This document shows positions 10,122 through 23,989 of a stretch of 64,000 bases of DNA, one piece after another. Within the stretch, counting starts at the first letter, position 1. Each line of letters opens with the position of its first letter. The DNA is from Cichorium intybus (taxonomy: Eukaryota > Streptophyta > Magnoliopsida > Asterales > Asteraceae): NCBI GenBank assembly GCA_023525715.1, contig CM042015.1:83941750-84005749 (forward strand), given 5' to 3'. The position numbers were made by a program, and so were the translations under genes. The notes below the pieces were generated by a model. It saw nothing but the letters and a program-made list of their open reading frames with translations, made no database searches and was not told the origin of the DNA.

Positions 10122-13100
10122 AAGGTAGTAAATCATCTATTTAATTTTTACCCATTATAGCAACATACTTATCTTTCTTTACTGATATTAGCAGTATATC
10201 TTAATTACTTTACCATTAATAAATTCTATTTTTATTTTTATTTAGTAATGAATTCTATTTTTATTTTTATAAGACTATGAGCATATTTTTTCTTGAAGTA
10301 TTTGGTCTGTGTTGTATGTTGTGCAATTATACTTTTAGTTTAATCAAGAATAAATTATACATCAAGAATATTCTGATGGACAATATTTTTCTTACTTTTT
10401 TAAATGAGATATAGGTGAGTTGTTTTGGATGTAAGTACATTAATAAACAATAACTTTTCTTATGCATATTCAAGGTGAGTTGTGAAATGTGAAATTATAC
10501 TTGTATTTCAGTCGAAACAATAATTAAGTTTATTATTAAGCACAAAATATTAGGGTAATCTTATATATTTTGCTTTTCACTTTTATGATGAGAAAAAAAA
10601 GGAAACTAAAGTTAATTTGTTTCAGATTTTTCTCTACAAAAAAACGTTCTAGAAAAAACTTCCAAGAAATTTTTGATTTTATTTTCTACTTTTGGTATTT
10701 TTGGGTATATATGGTATTAAATTTGTGCATTTGTATTTTGGGCTGATTGAATATATAAAGAAAATCATGATGATGAAGGTGAAAGTAAAAAATAACGTGA
10801 AGGATATGAAGATTCATGGCCTTTTGTTTTTGACCTAAATTAGTGTTGAAACACTAAAAGTCTAAAACTTTTTTCCTTTTCTTTTTTCCATATAATGTTC
10901 AAAACTTTATCCATTATACTCCTTCACAGGTTACCAAACTTAATTTTTTTACAAATTTGCCACAAGTTTTAATTTATTTAGGAATTTGGTCCCAACCTAT
11001 TTTACAAAATTTTCCGCAACTTCTTTACAAAATTTGTTTAAATGTTTTTGCAACTTCGTTTCTAAATGTTTTCATGCAACTGTTTTTACATGTTCTTTTA
11101 CATCTTTGTTTTTACACTTTTTCGCATGTTTTTTTTTACAACTTCGTTTTCACATGTTTTTACATTGTTTTCTATGCAACTCGTTTTTACATGTTTTTTA
11201 CTTCGTTTTTACGTGTTCTTTTACTTTAATTTACATTATTATGTTACTTACTTTTTATACTTATTTTATTTACAACTTCGTTTTACACATTCTTTACTAT
11301 AATTTTAAAAGTACAATGCTATAATAGGAAGAAATGAAAGATGTTGCTATATTAAACAAATCAAATGAAGTACGTTCCTATTTATTGCATTTAGCCATTA
11401 TGGTTATAATGATTCTTTTGAATCATTTACTCATTACTTAATTTTTAATTTAATTAACCCTTGTGAATCATTTTCATTTTTCAGGCTATTAATGGCCAAC
11501 AAGATAACCCCGTCCTCTTAAACCATGTCAACAAGGCAACACCTCAAAAGGTTCTCATCTAAATTCCATAAATTTGTTTTTAATTCACTAAGATATTGTA
11601 CCTTCAATAATTATTTATCTGGCTTTCAAAAAGGCAAATTATAGAAAAAAGCACTTTTACTTTTACTTTCAAAAAGGGCAAATCATAGAAAAAACATATA
11701 TCATCATTCCTATAATGTCGATGGAACAGAAAATTGCATTTTTTTTATCCCATTGACATCTGTGTCTGTCTCACCTTTTTTGGTGCGATAAATATTACAA
11801 TTTTTGTTCTATTGACATCAGTATAAAAGTTTGCAATTTTGGTATCACTAACATCAATCTAATTTGTATGTACATTATTATATATAAAAAAATTCTAATC
11901 AATGAGTTGTTTTGTGTTTTAGGAATCCATACGACTTTGATGTGAGAAAAGATATCGATGCATACCAATTTGCAAAAGTATAAGAACATATTGTTTTTTT
12001 CCCAATTCATGAGTATGCTAATAATGATGACATGTCACCATCATAACATAGAATTCACTAGGAAATTTTGGCGCTTGTTTTAACTAAATTATGAGTACTC
12101 AAATTATATCTTAATTTTGTTTTACTTTCATTTGTATGACAATTTATTGTTTCTTCGGGATTCTTAATGATTAGTAGCATGAAACCCTAAAATTTGCATT
12201 TGTTATACGTGACAATGCCAGACGGGTCTGGACAAGCTTTCAAGGGTTATTTTTTATGATAAGGGTATATACGTCTTTTACGTAGATGACAAATTCAGAG
12301 CGAACCGTAGTAAATTATAAGTTATAGTAACTACTTAAATGGAGATTCATAGCATCATTCAAGAAAACAAAGATTAAGATTGTAAAAAAAAAGCTTGTAA
12401 TATAGCTACACCTAAATAAAGGACCAAGATTCCCTATAAAGAACCAAATGTCAACACATTATAAATTGTCTTATCCTATGATGTCTTTTCCATATGAAAC
12501 TAAAGCTTTTGATGTCTTATGTCTTTTTGCATGAAAATGTACTTTAAATGTGTTTTGCATCACTTAGCACATTACTTGTGGTGTTATCCAAAAGAGATGC
12601 ATTTTAAATGTGTTTTTTTCATTACTTCACACATTCATTGTGCTTTTGGTTAAAGTTGATGCACCTTAAATGTGTTTGGCATTATTTGAGTTAGTTTAAA
12701 AGGGTCCAATGATTGAACGATATATTACAATATAAGAAGACATCTACGCTCGTAAAAGATTATATGCACCTAATCTTATTGCTTTATTATGAACATCCAT
12801 AATTGCTCTTTTAGAAGTTTTTCTTAAGCATCTTTATCATATTGCAATATCCCTATTGCATGTATGCACGTGTGGACTCACAAAAAATTTCAAGTGTAGG
12901 CAAAAAAAAGTTTAAATGTTGGAACTCTTCCATAGGTATTGAATATGAGGCTTTGTATGCATCAAGTATAGTGGACAAAATAATGATGGAAATCGTTACA
13001 ATTTTGAGGTAGAATATAATGAGATGAAGCTTATACAATACCGTAATGTACTTGGGAGCTGAATGATCAATACTGAGATAGTGTTACATTTTTTTGGAGG

Positions 13101-14829
13101 GACAAAAAAAAAAAAAAAAAAAAAAAGTACATGTTGGATTATAAGTAACATGGTACATGGACCACTTGATGTAATGATGCATAACATATAATTTAAATGA
13201 TCATTTCTACCTAGCGATGTGTCGACTGTTGTAATGCAATCTTTTATGATGATGTTACGCTTATAAGGCAATATTAATAAGTTAAGTAACCATATGAATG
13301 TGTTTTTACAATCATAATAAAAGATTGTGCTTGATAACCATACCAGTATTTTGTAATCATTGACTATGAAATTGTTGGATGCGATGATTGATGGATCCCC
13401 ATGTTGGTTACATGTAAATTTGTTTCTTTTTTTGTCGGACTACTTTTATTTACTCACGGTAGATTAAATGATTAATGCATCTTATTGCTTTTATTATCGA
13501 ACATAGCCTCCAATTAGTTAAAAGTCTAATTGTCTTTCAATGTTTTGATCACGTGTCACAGTTGTTACATAGCTGCACGTGGCATACGGTGTACGTTTTT
13601 CTTACATTTTATTATTATTCAACGCTTTCAAATATTTATGAGTTATTTTAAAAATCTTTAATGAATTCTCCATATTTTCTAAATTTTTATTTGTAAATTA
13701 AGTTTACACCACCACATTCCACACCATCGACGTATAATTGAAAACCTAAACCTAGAAAAACTAATGCCCTTTTCGGTTTGTATATTGGGGGTCACCAACT
13801 TAAAACAAGATGGCTAATATTATTGTTAAAAATGTGCAAGTACTTTATTATTTTTCATAGTTTACCCGCATTTCATGCTTATTTGCTTATAGTTATATAA
13901 ATGGATGTTCACAATTATAAGTGAAAAATACATAACATTGTCTACACTTACAACTGTAAAGATCAATGCGTGACACTCGATTGAGCATCCATATAAATTA
14001 AAGGAAGCTTATTCGTTCAGTCAAATATATAAGCTTGGACAAAGTCAATAAGCTATTATGAGTTTTTTTTTAACGAGACAATTTTATAAAAAGAGCCAAA
14101 GAGAAAACTGTAGCACAAGATAATTACAAGACAACGAGAAATACATCAAGCAAACGAGATGCCACCATCAATTTGTTTGCTAATTTACAAGCTTTCTGCA
14201 TAGAGTTTTTCATCCTTTTAGTTATATATTATTCATTAATTGATCTTATTTGTTACAAATAAATAGGTTTTATCGAATCCAGAAATAAGGTTTGTGAAAA
14301 ACCTTTACTATAACAAGGATAACAAACGTTTTCCGTTTGTTGAGTTGACAGTAATATGACATGAAAAAAGCTCAGTGAAAAAACTTTCAAATTGTGGATG
14401 CTCTACAATTGAAGGAAATTTCTATCTCAAAATTTCATACTTGTCAAATATATGAATATGTCAAAAAGAAAACATAATTTTACCAAACCTTCCATGGCAG
14501 AAAATATTGATTAAACTGATAATTACTCCCTATATAATAACTTTGCGAAGCAAACGGATCAAAACTGTTCGATTGTTTATGCTCGATTATGATTTTCTCT
14601 TTCAATATTCAAAGAGAAAAATGCATGCATGTAACTACAAATTGTAAACCAAACCAACTAACTTAATTAATATATGAAAACATGTCATCCCTATTATATG
14701 GCAACACTTGGCCATAAACTTGATTCCAAGCACAAACAAGTGTACATTACATGCATCATTCGATGCCTAAATACTTACATGCTCGATGCATTCCAAATTT
14801 CACAGTTCTTGATAACTATGAAAACAACT
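10122..14829. other. AT-rich intergenic region, no supported gene
   Basis: After the stop at 10121 nothing gene-like is continuous. Notable content: a T-rich block with repeated TTTTACATG/ACTTCG words (10957-11300); two short splice-bounded open segments (11485-11550 and 11923-11983, see findings); a diverged tandem repeat (12525-12690); a poly-A run near 13090-13126; and two G-box-like CACGTG elements near 13550 and 13577. Open frames here are low-complexity or lack a plausible start and are not called. Confidence 0.5.
12525..12690. repeat. Diverged tandem repeat, about 65-bp unit
   Basis: Three units contain TTTAAATGTGTTTTGCAT or close variants, followed by CACTT/CACATT...GTG. They are imperfect and non-coding. 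Confidence 0.5.
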
Positions 14830-15114
14830 TCATATAACTCGACAGAGAACAACACATATGGTAACCAAAAGAAACATCCCAAATGCACCTAACCCTTCAC
14901 CTTCGTGACTACCAGTACTACCACCACCATCTCCATACTGATATGACCTCAAAGATGAGCCATGGTATGAAAAAAACGAAGAAAGGACATATATCACGAG
15001 CATCAATAAGATAGGAATCACTACCAAGTTTTCCACCATCGGACTGAAGATTATCATAGCTAATACATTCAGCATCAGAAAAGGAACGAGTGGCGATGGA
15101 CCTCTAGCTTCCAT
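14830..15114 (-). CDS. Small integral membrane protein, function unknown
   Basis: An intronless frame of 94 residues starts at the ATG at 15114 (MEARGPSPLVPF). The frame is open five codons further upstream but only from a TTG, so that start was not used. The sequence has two adjoining hydrophobic segments (about residues 8-24 and 28-50), then a glycine/serine-rich hydrophilic loop (GDGGGSTGSHEGEG), and a third hydrophobic segment reaching the C-terminus (about 75-94). The composition and clean membrane pattern are unlike the surrounding AT-rich noise, which is the main reason to call it. I do not recognise a family with a known function. Neighbours give no clue: the nearest genes are more than 3.5 kb away and unrelated. 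It could be a fragment of a larger gene, but no flanking exon was found. Confidence 0.55.
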   Translation of the reverse strand: MEARGPSPLVPFLMLNVLAMIIFSPMVENLVVIPILLMLVIYVLSSFFSYHGSSLRSYQYGDGGGSTGSHEGEGLGAFGMFLLVTICVVLCRVI

Positions 15115-16494
15115 TTTCTTCTTCAAACAAGCCAGTGAGCCGTCGATACATTATGACAATTTATTCTAATATCGTAGGCCATGCATATGCATTTATTATC
15201 TTTATTTTGTGGGTCTATGGAGAAAAGAAAAGAAAGGTTTCATGAAGGCGGTAGGCCCAACTGCTTGATAATAAAAGAAAGAACGATGGTTTTGTGAAGA
15301 TATATAATGGATGAAAATGATATACGGGAAATAAAATACGTATATAACGTGCATGGCAATTGTTTTTAATTCAAGATTCTAAAGAATACTTTCACGAAAA
15401 GTGATTTAATTCATCCTCATGTTGACTCCAAACGACCATACAACTATAAATAAAGCTACGGGATATAATCATAGCAGGCAACATGACATAAATAAAAAAT
15501 AAACATCTGCGAAAGGATTAAGACAATTATATATATATACCATTAAAAAATTGAGAATAAAAAAAAAACTAATCTTACCCTTTAAAATTTTTAAGTCTTG
15601 ATAAATGGTAAAAAAATATAGAAGGACACGACGGTCATTTGGGAGTCTTAACACAAAAACACACACCTTCGATTTAAAAATCAGATTAAAACTTCTCCCA
15701 CTCAAAAACTCTCCCAAATCTCCAAGAACACACATTCATACCCCAACACCAAAGCCACCACCGACCGCCACCTGCTGCCTACCGCCACTTGCCACCGCCG
15801 CCGCCATCGTCGAAATCGACTCCTCCACCGTCTCCTCCCTAATCCGTCGTCGTCTTCTTCACGAAGCTCTACTCCGACGTTCAGATCTACAATTTCCGAC
15901 ACTAGATCTGTGATTTCCACATTTAGATATAAGATTTTCGTCTCCAGATCTACGATTTCAGCGACCACCGTTGTTACATACCATCGAAGAAGGAGTTCCG
16001 GTGAAATGAAAGGAGTTCCGACAAGGCATCACAACCAGCGTCGCTACTTAGCCTCAAATCTACCATTGGAGTTGCAAAAAGTCAGTGATAAAGAGGCCAT
16101 CGTCGAAATCGTCTCCTCCACCGTCTCGCTACACACACGCACACACACAAACTGTTCATTTGAGAACGTTAATTTAATGAGAACCATGAAAACAATTCTC
16201 AGCCACACATTAGTAAACCCTTTCTATAACCCCGTTACATTTTCTTAAATATATAGACACCTTTTTTCTTTGATTATTTTTTTTATAATTCTATGTTTTA
16301 ACTTTATTTAGAAAAAAACTAAAAATATCAAAATTTATCATTTTTATGTTATTAAAGTGTGTATATATATTGATAGACAACAACAAATTGAAAAAGAAAA
16401 TTTGAAAATTTTTAGTTTTAAACTTTAATTGTTAAGAATTTAGCACTTTAATTTGTTCGAAAAGTTTAAACAAATAAACTAAAGTTTATCATTT
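15115..16494. other. Intergenic region with CT-rich block
   Basis: The plus strand has a TATA-like CTATAAATAA near 15444. From 15680 to 16110 it is a CT-rich, CCACCG-rich stretch that looks like a 5' untranslated region. It contains a repeated element (GCCATCGTCGAAATCG... at 15802 and 16097). Overlapping frames here are low-complexity and end without a recognisable domain. No gene is supported, although a decayed first exon is possible. Confidence 0.35.
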
Positions 16495-17700
<1,206 letters not shown>

Positions 17701-18902
17701 AAATATTGTTTCCATTTTTCTTGAAGCATTGCTGAAATTACATTTCTAGTGTTGTTGAACCTTGAAATTCGATTTCTTTTTACTGAATTCCATTGCTAAA
17801 AATCGAGTTTTCCATTGCTAAAAATTGAAATGTGATGTTTTGTTTACCTTTTTACTGAAATATGATGTTTACTTGAAGCATGAAATCCAATGTTAATTTT
17901 TTGATGTTCTTAAAGCTTGAATTTGTTGTATTTGCATTATAGTGGCTAAAATTTTCTTTACTTATTGAATTGGTCCTAAACATGACGCAAAAGAAGCCTA
18001 GACTTAGTTGGAAACTTTTAATTCAGCAGAAAATAGTTTAAAAGTGTAAAATGATCACTTTTATCATTCAACACAGTAATTCAAATGTTTAACCAAACAA
18101 CATGTTTTCATTCAGAGACAGATTCATTCAAAACCTCTTAAATCATCCATGCCTCTTAATAGTTCAACTCTAAAACATCTCCGAATGATTCAAATCCTGA
18201 CAAGCAACCCTTAAGACACGTACAAATACCACAAGATTAAATGTCATTCAAATGGCACGACAAAAAATATCCAACGACAATACATACGAATATTAAGTGC
18301 CAAAGAACCGGATCCAACGAAACCTTTAACCGATCCCATACCCAATTACATAATCTTTAACCAGGTTTCATGTAACCAATGCAAGTCTAGTCTAAAAAAC
18401 CCTCAACTTGTATAATCCAGCATTTGGACCATCAAAATTATTTATCCACACGACAAGCCCCACATAATGTGGCATATTTTCAAAAGACCCCTTTTAGTCT
18501 CGAAAAATAGAGTTGCAAACTTTGGACCAGACTTTTTCGACCCAGACCATATAAAAACAGTCCTTGATTATATTTTGGGCCCGGTTCGGCCCGGTCCACG
18601 TGCAACTCTATTGACCAATTGACAACAAATAAACCACACAAAGCTTCTAAAATCTTTGATTAAAATGCACTACGATTCACACAACCGAGTAAAGTTACAT
18701 GCACACAATAATCTATAATCTAACGCTTAGCAACATTTTTTAAATAAACACATCGCGTTCTACCCCAACAAACCATAATAATGCGATAAATCCAAAAATG
18801 CATTACCATTATACATACAATAATCGTCTCTATTTACTGCTTCCAAAAACCGCATCCTTGAGAAAAAACAAAGATCGAATCCGATCATAAATTCCACCAT
18901 GA
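17701..18902. other. Intergenic/3' flank of LHP1
   Basis: AT-rich sequence with no gene seen. The part nearest 18902 should hold the 3' untranslated region of LHP1, but no decisive polyadenylation site could be chosen. Confidence 0.4.
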
Positions 18903-21583
18903 TTATGCATACTGAATATGTTGCTCATAAAAGTTGATCAACTGTCACCCCAACAAACATGAATTAGTTAAAACTTAAAATAAATAAAAGCAGATGGATT
19001 TTAAGAATATTTGAAGGTTAGTTCGATTTTTTTTTTAAACCGCATATAAAAAGCAAACCGTGAGTCGTTTTTAGTTTTCACTGCACTCTACTTGATTGTT
19101 GTTAGATATTATAAACTTCAAATTTCTTTTTGCTATTATATATTGTGAAAATCAATAAATATATTCTGAAAATGCAAAAAAATGAAAAATTATTTACCAA
19201 GAGCGGATAGTTAGCCTTGAGATATCTGTTATCCACCATCACTTCTTTTCCATCCGACCTGCTTGTAAGGAACAAACAGACAATCTTATAATTTGAACAT
19301 AGTTTGAAATTATGTTCAAGTTAAGTTATTAATCATGTTATTTTGAAAATTATTTTTTTATAAAATTTTTAAATTTAAAATTATTAATGGGAACACGTAC
19401 AATTTTAATTTATAACAATTATAAAAAAAACTGTCATTTGTTATTTGTCAAGTTTAAACATGCAGGTAAAATAGTCATTTATTCGCATTCAGCAATTTCA
19501 TTAGGAACAAAAGAGAAACAACATATATATCAGCAACATTGTATCTATATAGATATCATTATCCATTCAATATTATTTATGAATTCAGGACTTACTAGGA
19601 AAAAAAAAAAAAAAAAAAGAACCAAGGCATACAATGATTTAGATCAAGCATATCAGGGCCTTTTTTTTCAATAAATGATGTCTAAACTTCTAGTATAATC
19701 ATAGCCATCTTAGACATGATGTCAAACATATTGAAACTATACCAATTTCTTAACTAAAAGATTGAGTTATATAAATCTATGAGCTCATATATAAAACAAA
19801 CAAAAGAAAGAAATATGCACTAACCTCAAAACCGAAAAGGTGACCAAAATATCCTGCATATCATTAAGTGTGGATTTCGAATACTCAACAGGCTTAATGA
19901 TCTTGGTAATAGCATACATGCTTCTAGAAGCTTCCACCACATTCATTGAACCAAAACAATTTCCCAATTGGTCAAAGTTCGGAACTCCATGGTCAACAAC
20001 CACACCATTTGTACTTGTTATTCTTTCCATTTCATCATCTCCATCATTACTAACAACAGGATTCAAATCTTGCTTAAATCGCTTCACAGCACCAGCCTTT
20101 CTTCTTTTAGCTCCAATAGATTTTGAACCATTCACATTCGGGACATGATTTGACGAACTTACCCCTACCCCTACCCCTACCCCTTCACCTAACCGATCTT
20201 CTTGAATATCTAAAGAAAACTCGTTTATATTCTCTTTATTGGTTAAAGATGGAACTTTTAACTCACTAAGCTTCACATTCAACTCATTTGTCTCATTCCT
20301 TTCTTCAATTTGGTGGGTGGTCAATAAAGATTCATTATCATTAAAATGGTTTGTTGTGTTAATATTGCTGTCTGCATATGTGGCGTCATTGCTGGAGGGT
20401 TGTGATAAAGATTCTTGGACGATTTTGACCTTTGTATGGGGTACTTCATACGTGGCAGAAGGGGAATCTTGTGGTTGTTGTTGTTGTTGTTTCTTTTTCT
20501 TCTTTTTTGTTTGGGGTTGAAGGGTAACTCCACTTTTGCGTTTTTGTTTCCTGCCCGATCTATGTTTCCCTGACCGAATTCTGAGTTTCATTAAAAAAAA
20601 GAAGACTTGTAAATGTTTTTTGTTCCAAAATTTCTTTTTTTTGTTGTTTAGGGTTTGTTTGGGATCCCAAAACTAGCCCTTTATATAATCAAACACAAAA
20701 AGCACATACTATAAAAGGAAAACCTCTCTTCGAATGCTTCAATGACATCCGAACATGATTTAAGATTCTCAAATGGTTCCCAAGTGTTAGCTGCTTCAGG
20801 CCATCCACGCCTTCATAAAAAGATATGAACATAACGTAAATTAATAAGAACTCAAAGGTACACATTCATGTGACAATAACATATGAGGGTAGAAATTTAT
20901 GAATTCAGAATCAGAATTGAAGTTCAGTAGAAAGTAGAAACCCTACCACTGATCAAATACAAGTTAATGTTTTGCAAATTGATCAATTTACAACAATCCA
21001 AAACATGTAACAAGTTTACAGGGTATAATGAGTATGTGAATCGCTACTTAGATGATTAGGGCACTCACCATTTGATGAGATACTGCACTTTACCCTTTCT
21101 CCCCAAAGTAAAGGATCACGAAGCAAATTCGCAAACACAGAAAAAACCACCAAATCAGAAAAAGGTAGAAATATATGGATATGAAAGTAGAAGGAAGCAA
21201 ATACTTTGAGAGCACACGAAGAAAGGACAATAATAAACCTTGCGACTTCTTTTCTTTCGTACGGATTCGATCTCATAGAAACCCTCGGCTAGCTTGGGAC
21301 GCTCGTCCGCATCCTCGCCTTCGCCTTCACCTCCATCTTCATCTCCTCCCCCGCCTTCGTTTTCGTGGTCACCGAACTGATCGTCATAATCCTCGTCATA
21401 TTCATCGTCTTCTTCGTCTTCATACTTGTCGCCGCCGTCATTCAGCAGCAACAGCTGCTGTTGTTGTTCACCATTCTGCTTGTAGTACTCCGCCTTATCG
21501 TTTCCGGGGGAAACGAGATCGTTGTGGACCCGAAGCGGCGGTGGGTCGGAGCTGATGCTCTTCCTTTTAGCTCCACCTTTCAT
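18903..21583 (-). CDS. LHP1: LIKE HETEROCHROMATIN PROTEIN 1 (chromodomain protein)
   Basis: Six exons (minus strand): 21583-21239, 21094-21069, 20810-20724, 20580-19825, 19258-19198, 18941-18903. All introns are GT-AG with agreeing phases. The product is 437 residues; the Arabidopsis protein has about 445. Residues 1-100 are a low-complexity, strongly acidic head. The chromodomain (about 102-152) runs from FYEIESVRKKRSRK over GKVQYLIKW and RGWPEAANTWEPFENL to DVIEAFEE. Aromatic-cage residues Y103, W124 and W127 are kept. A basic stretch (SGRKQKRK; poly-K and poly-Q) follows. The conserved IGAKRRK.G.VKRFKQD motif lies mid-protein, and a chromo shadow domain (about 380-437) ends LINFYEQHIQYA. 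By family knowledge it binds H3K27me3 with Polycomb and represses flowering and developmental genes in the nucleus. A truncated copia element lies about 340 bp upstream in the same direction. Confidence 0.93.
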
Positions 21584-21924
21584 TGGTCGATTCGGTGGTC
21601 TTGATCGGTGGATGAGGATAGTTTTCTTCGATAGCAGCGATGCAATTTTCCCTTCGTCCGTTTTTAGATGCGATTTTCACGTTTTGTTCGTCCGTTCTTC
21701 GATCATGTGGTATTCGTTTGTAATTCGGGGCTCAATTTTGAAAACCTAGCGCTATTTTTAACGAGAGTGAAACAAATTGGGAAGAAGGAAATAAAACCGT
21801 GTTTTTAGTTTTTTCTTAATAATTTCTGTAAAATATACATTCACCATTAAAATGTTGATTCAACATTTAAACTTTTTTTATTTTAAATTTTGAAAAATCC
21901 TATGTTTGGTTGGAAATAAGCATC
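21584..21924 (-). promoter_or_regulatory. Short upstream region of LHP1
   Basis: About 340 bp separate the LHP1 start codon from the copia remnant. The first 140 bp are CG- and pyrimidine-rich on the coding side (likely 5' untranslated), and the rest is AT-rich. No clear TATA box was chosen. Any older, more distal promoter has been pushed more than 3 kb away by the element. Confidence 0.4.
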
Positions 21925-23970
21925 AGATTTGTAAATGACCCAACAATCCTAAGGCAATTTTCACCTCTAGTTGATGTAACTTCATATCATATTGAGCAGC
22001 AAATGCAAATATCGTTCTAATAGTATCCCACTTGGCTACCGGAGCAAAAATTTCAGAATAGTCTATCCCTTCCTTTTGCGCATACCCCTTTACTACAAGT
22101 CGAGCCTTGTGCTTGTCAATATTGCCATCCTTGTCTAGTTTCGTTTTGAAAACCCACTTTACTCCGATCGTCGTTGCTCCTGTGGGTAGATCACAAAGCT
22201 CCCATGTATCATTCCTTTCGATTGCCTCCATTAACTGTTTCATTGCATGCTTCCAACATTCCGCTTGACCTGCGTCATGGTAGCATAGAGGATTTGATAG
22301 GGAAGAGAACATGGCCACATTTTCCTGATCTTCGTCACTTGTAATTTCTTCACCACTGATGTAATCGGACATCCAAGTCGGAGCTCGTCTTGTTCTATTT
22401 TGTCTTTCAGCGGTTGTCACCACAGTAGAATGACTTTCTTCATTTGACAGACCACTTGTATCACTACCAGAGCTTCCACTTCCATCTGAATTACTTGAAT
22501 TTCCATGCTCATTATTTGATCTGTCTTCACCATTTATTTGTTCATCTCCATCTTCCCACTCAAGATCATGATGTGTGGTTGTGGACTTGTGATTCCAATT
22601 CCAGCTAGCTTCCTCTTCAAACACAACATCCTTTACAAGGATTTTATTGTTGACTGGATCGTAGAGATGATACGCCTTCGACTCTTCGCTGACCCAAACA
22701 TGACACACTTCAAACTTCTATCATCCAGCTTCGTTCGTTTCTCCTTTGGTATGTGGACATGCGCCATACATGCAAATATTCTAAAGTTGCTGACTGAAGG
22801 CTTTCGTCCGCTCCATTTTTCCTCTGGTGTACAATCTTCAAGAGATGTGGTAGGGCTTCGGTTGAGAACATGTATGCACCAGTTCGTAGCTTCAGGCCAA
22901 AACTTTTTGGTACCTTCCTAGCACCCACCATACTTCGTACCATATTCATCACAGTACGATTTTTTCTTTCTGCCACACCATTTTGGTGTGGTGTGTATGC
23001 TGCAGTAAGTTGTTGTATCCCATTTTCTTCACAATACGTCTTGAACTCCTTGGAATTAAATACCCCTCCCCTATATGTTCTTAAGCACTTGACCTCTGTT
23101 TCGACTTCTTTCTTAACCAACACCTTAAATTTCTTGAAGGTTTCTAGAGCTTGTGATTTTTCTGCCAAGAAATAACTCCAACACTTCCTCGAGAAATCAT
23201 CTATAAAGTTGATGATGTACCTTTTTGACTGCTTGATTGAGGAGAGATAGGACCACAGATATCCGAGTGGATGAGCTGTAGTTTTTGGCTTGCTCTCCAT
23301 GAGCTCGATTTTGGAAATGATTCTCTTGTCTATTTTCCGACTAAGCAATCGGAGCACGTTTTAACTTCTCCCTTCATCTCAGGCAACCCTTTCACTAGAT
23401 CTTTGTCATGCAACAATCTTAAGCTTTTGTTACTGATATGCCTGAACCTTTGATGCCAAAGTTGAGTGGAACTTTTGACTTCTGCATTGTGAGAAACATT
23501 CTGACCTTCCATTTCCATGTCACATCTTGGCTTATCTTTGAGTGGAAACATCTGATTGGCAGCCATTTGAATTCGGATGACCAAGCCCTTCTGTGGATGA
23601 TACACACTGCATGTGCCTTTCTTAATTAAGATCTCTGCTCCTCTCTCTTGTACTTGTCCTACGTTGATCAAGTTGTTCATGAGATCAGGTATGAAGTGCA
23701 CATATGTTAGTATGTGAGTGGCTCCATCAACATCGAGTCGAACATTTCCCTTTCCCAAAACAGCCATGCGAACATCATTTCCGACTCTAACACTGTTCCG
23801 GTAGCTTTCATCTAAGGAACAGAACCATCTTTTGTCACCTGTCATGTGATTAGAGCAACCCGAGTCCAAAAACCAAACCAATTGTCTTCGATCATCTGTT
23901 TGAGCCATCAGCACCATTTCGTCTCTATCATCACTAAGCCATCAACACCATTTCATATGTATCATCATGT
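21923..23970 (-). pseudogene. Copia pol remnant (protease, integrase, partial RT)
   Basis: Protease carries WFLDSGCSNHMTG (about 23840-23880). GAG-pre-integrase shows LWHQRFRHISNKSL and CSDCLVGK. Integrase has FIDDFSRKCW, TPHQNGVAERKNRT and a damaged second acidic block (LRTYRGGVF, where an Asp-Arg-Gly-Gly is expected). RT begins with WKHAMKQLMEAIERNDTWEL, VKWVFKTKLDKDGNIDKHKA and YAQKEGIDYSEIFAPVAK, then ends abruptly near 21930. A local duplication of GAAATGGTG.TGATGGCT at 23905-23955 adds stops just before the protease. Confidence 0.88.
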
Positions 23971-23989
23971 TCAACATAGTTAGCATCCT

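Noticed and set aside
10957..11324. Three overlapping frames rich in Phe, Cys and Leu
   Set aside because: They arise from T-rich DNA with repeated TTTTACATG/ACTTCG words, and overlapping frames all stay open for the same compositional reason.
15605..16248. Pro/Thr/Arg-rich frames in the CT-rich block
   Set aside because: Both strands are open because of low-complexity CCACCG/TCGTCG sequence. No domain, splice context or consistent start.
22538..22921. Plus-strand frames over the copia element (also 23271-23629 and 24065-24274)
   Set aside because: They are shadows of the minus-strand gag-pol sequence.
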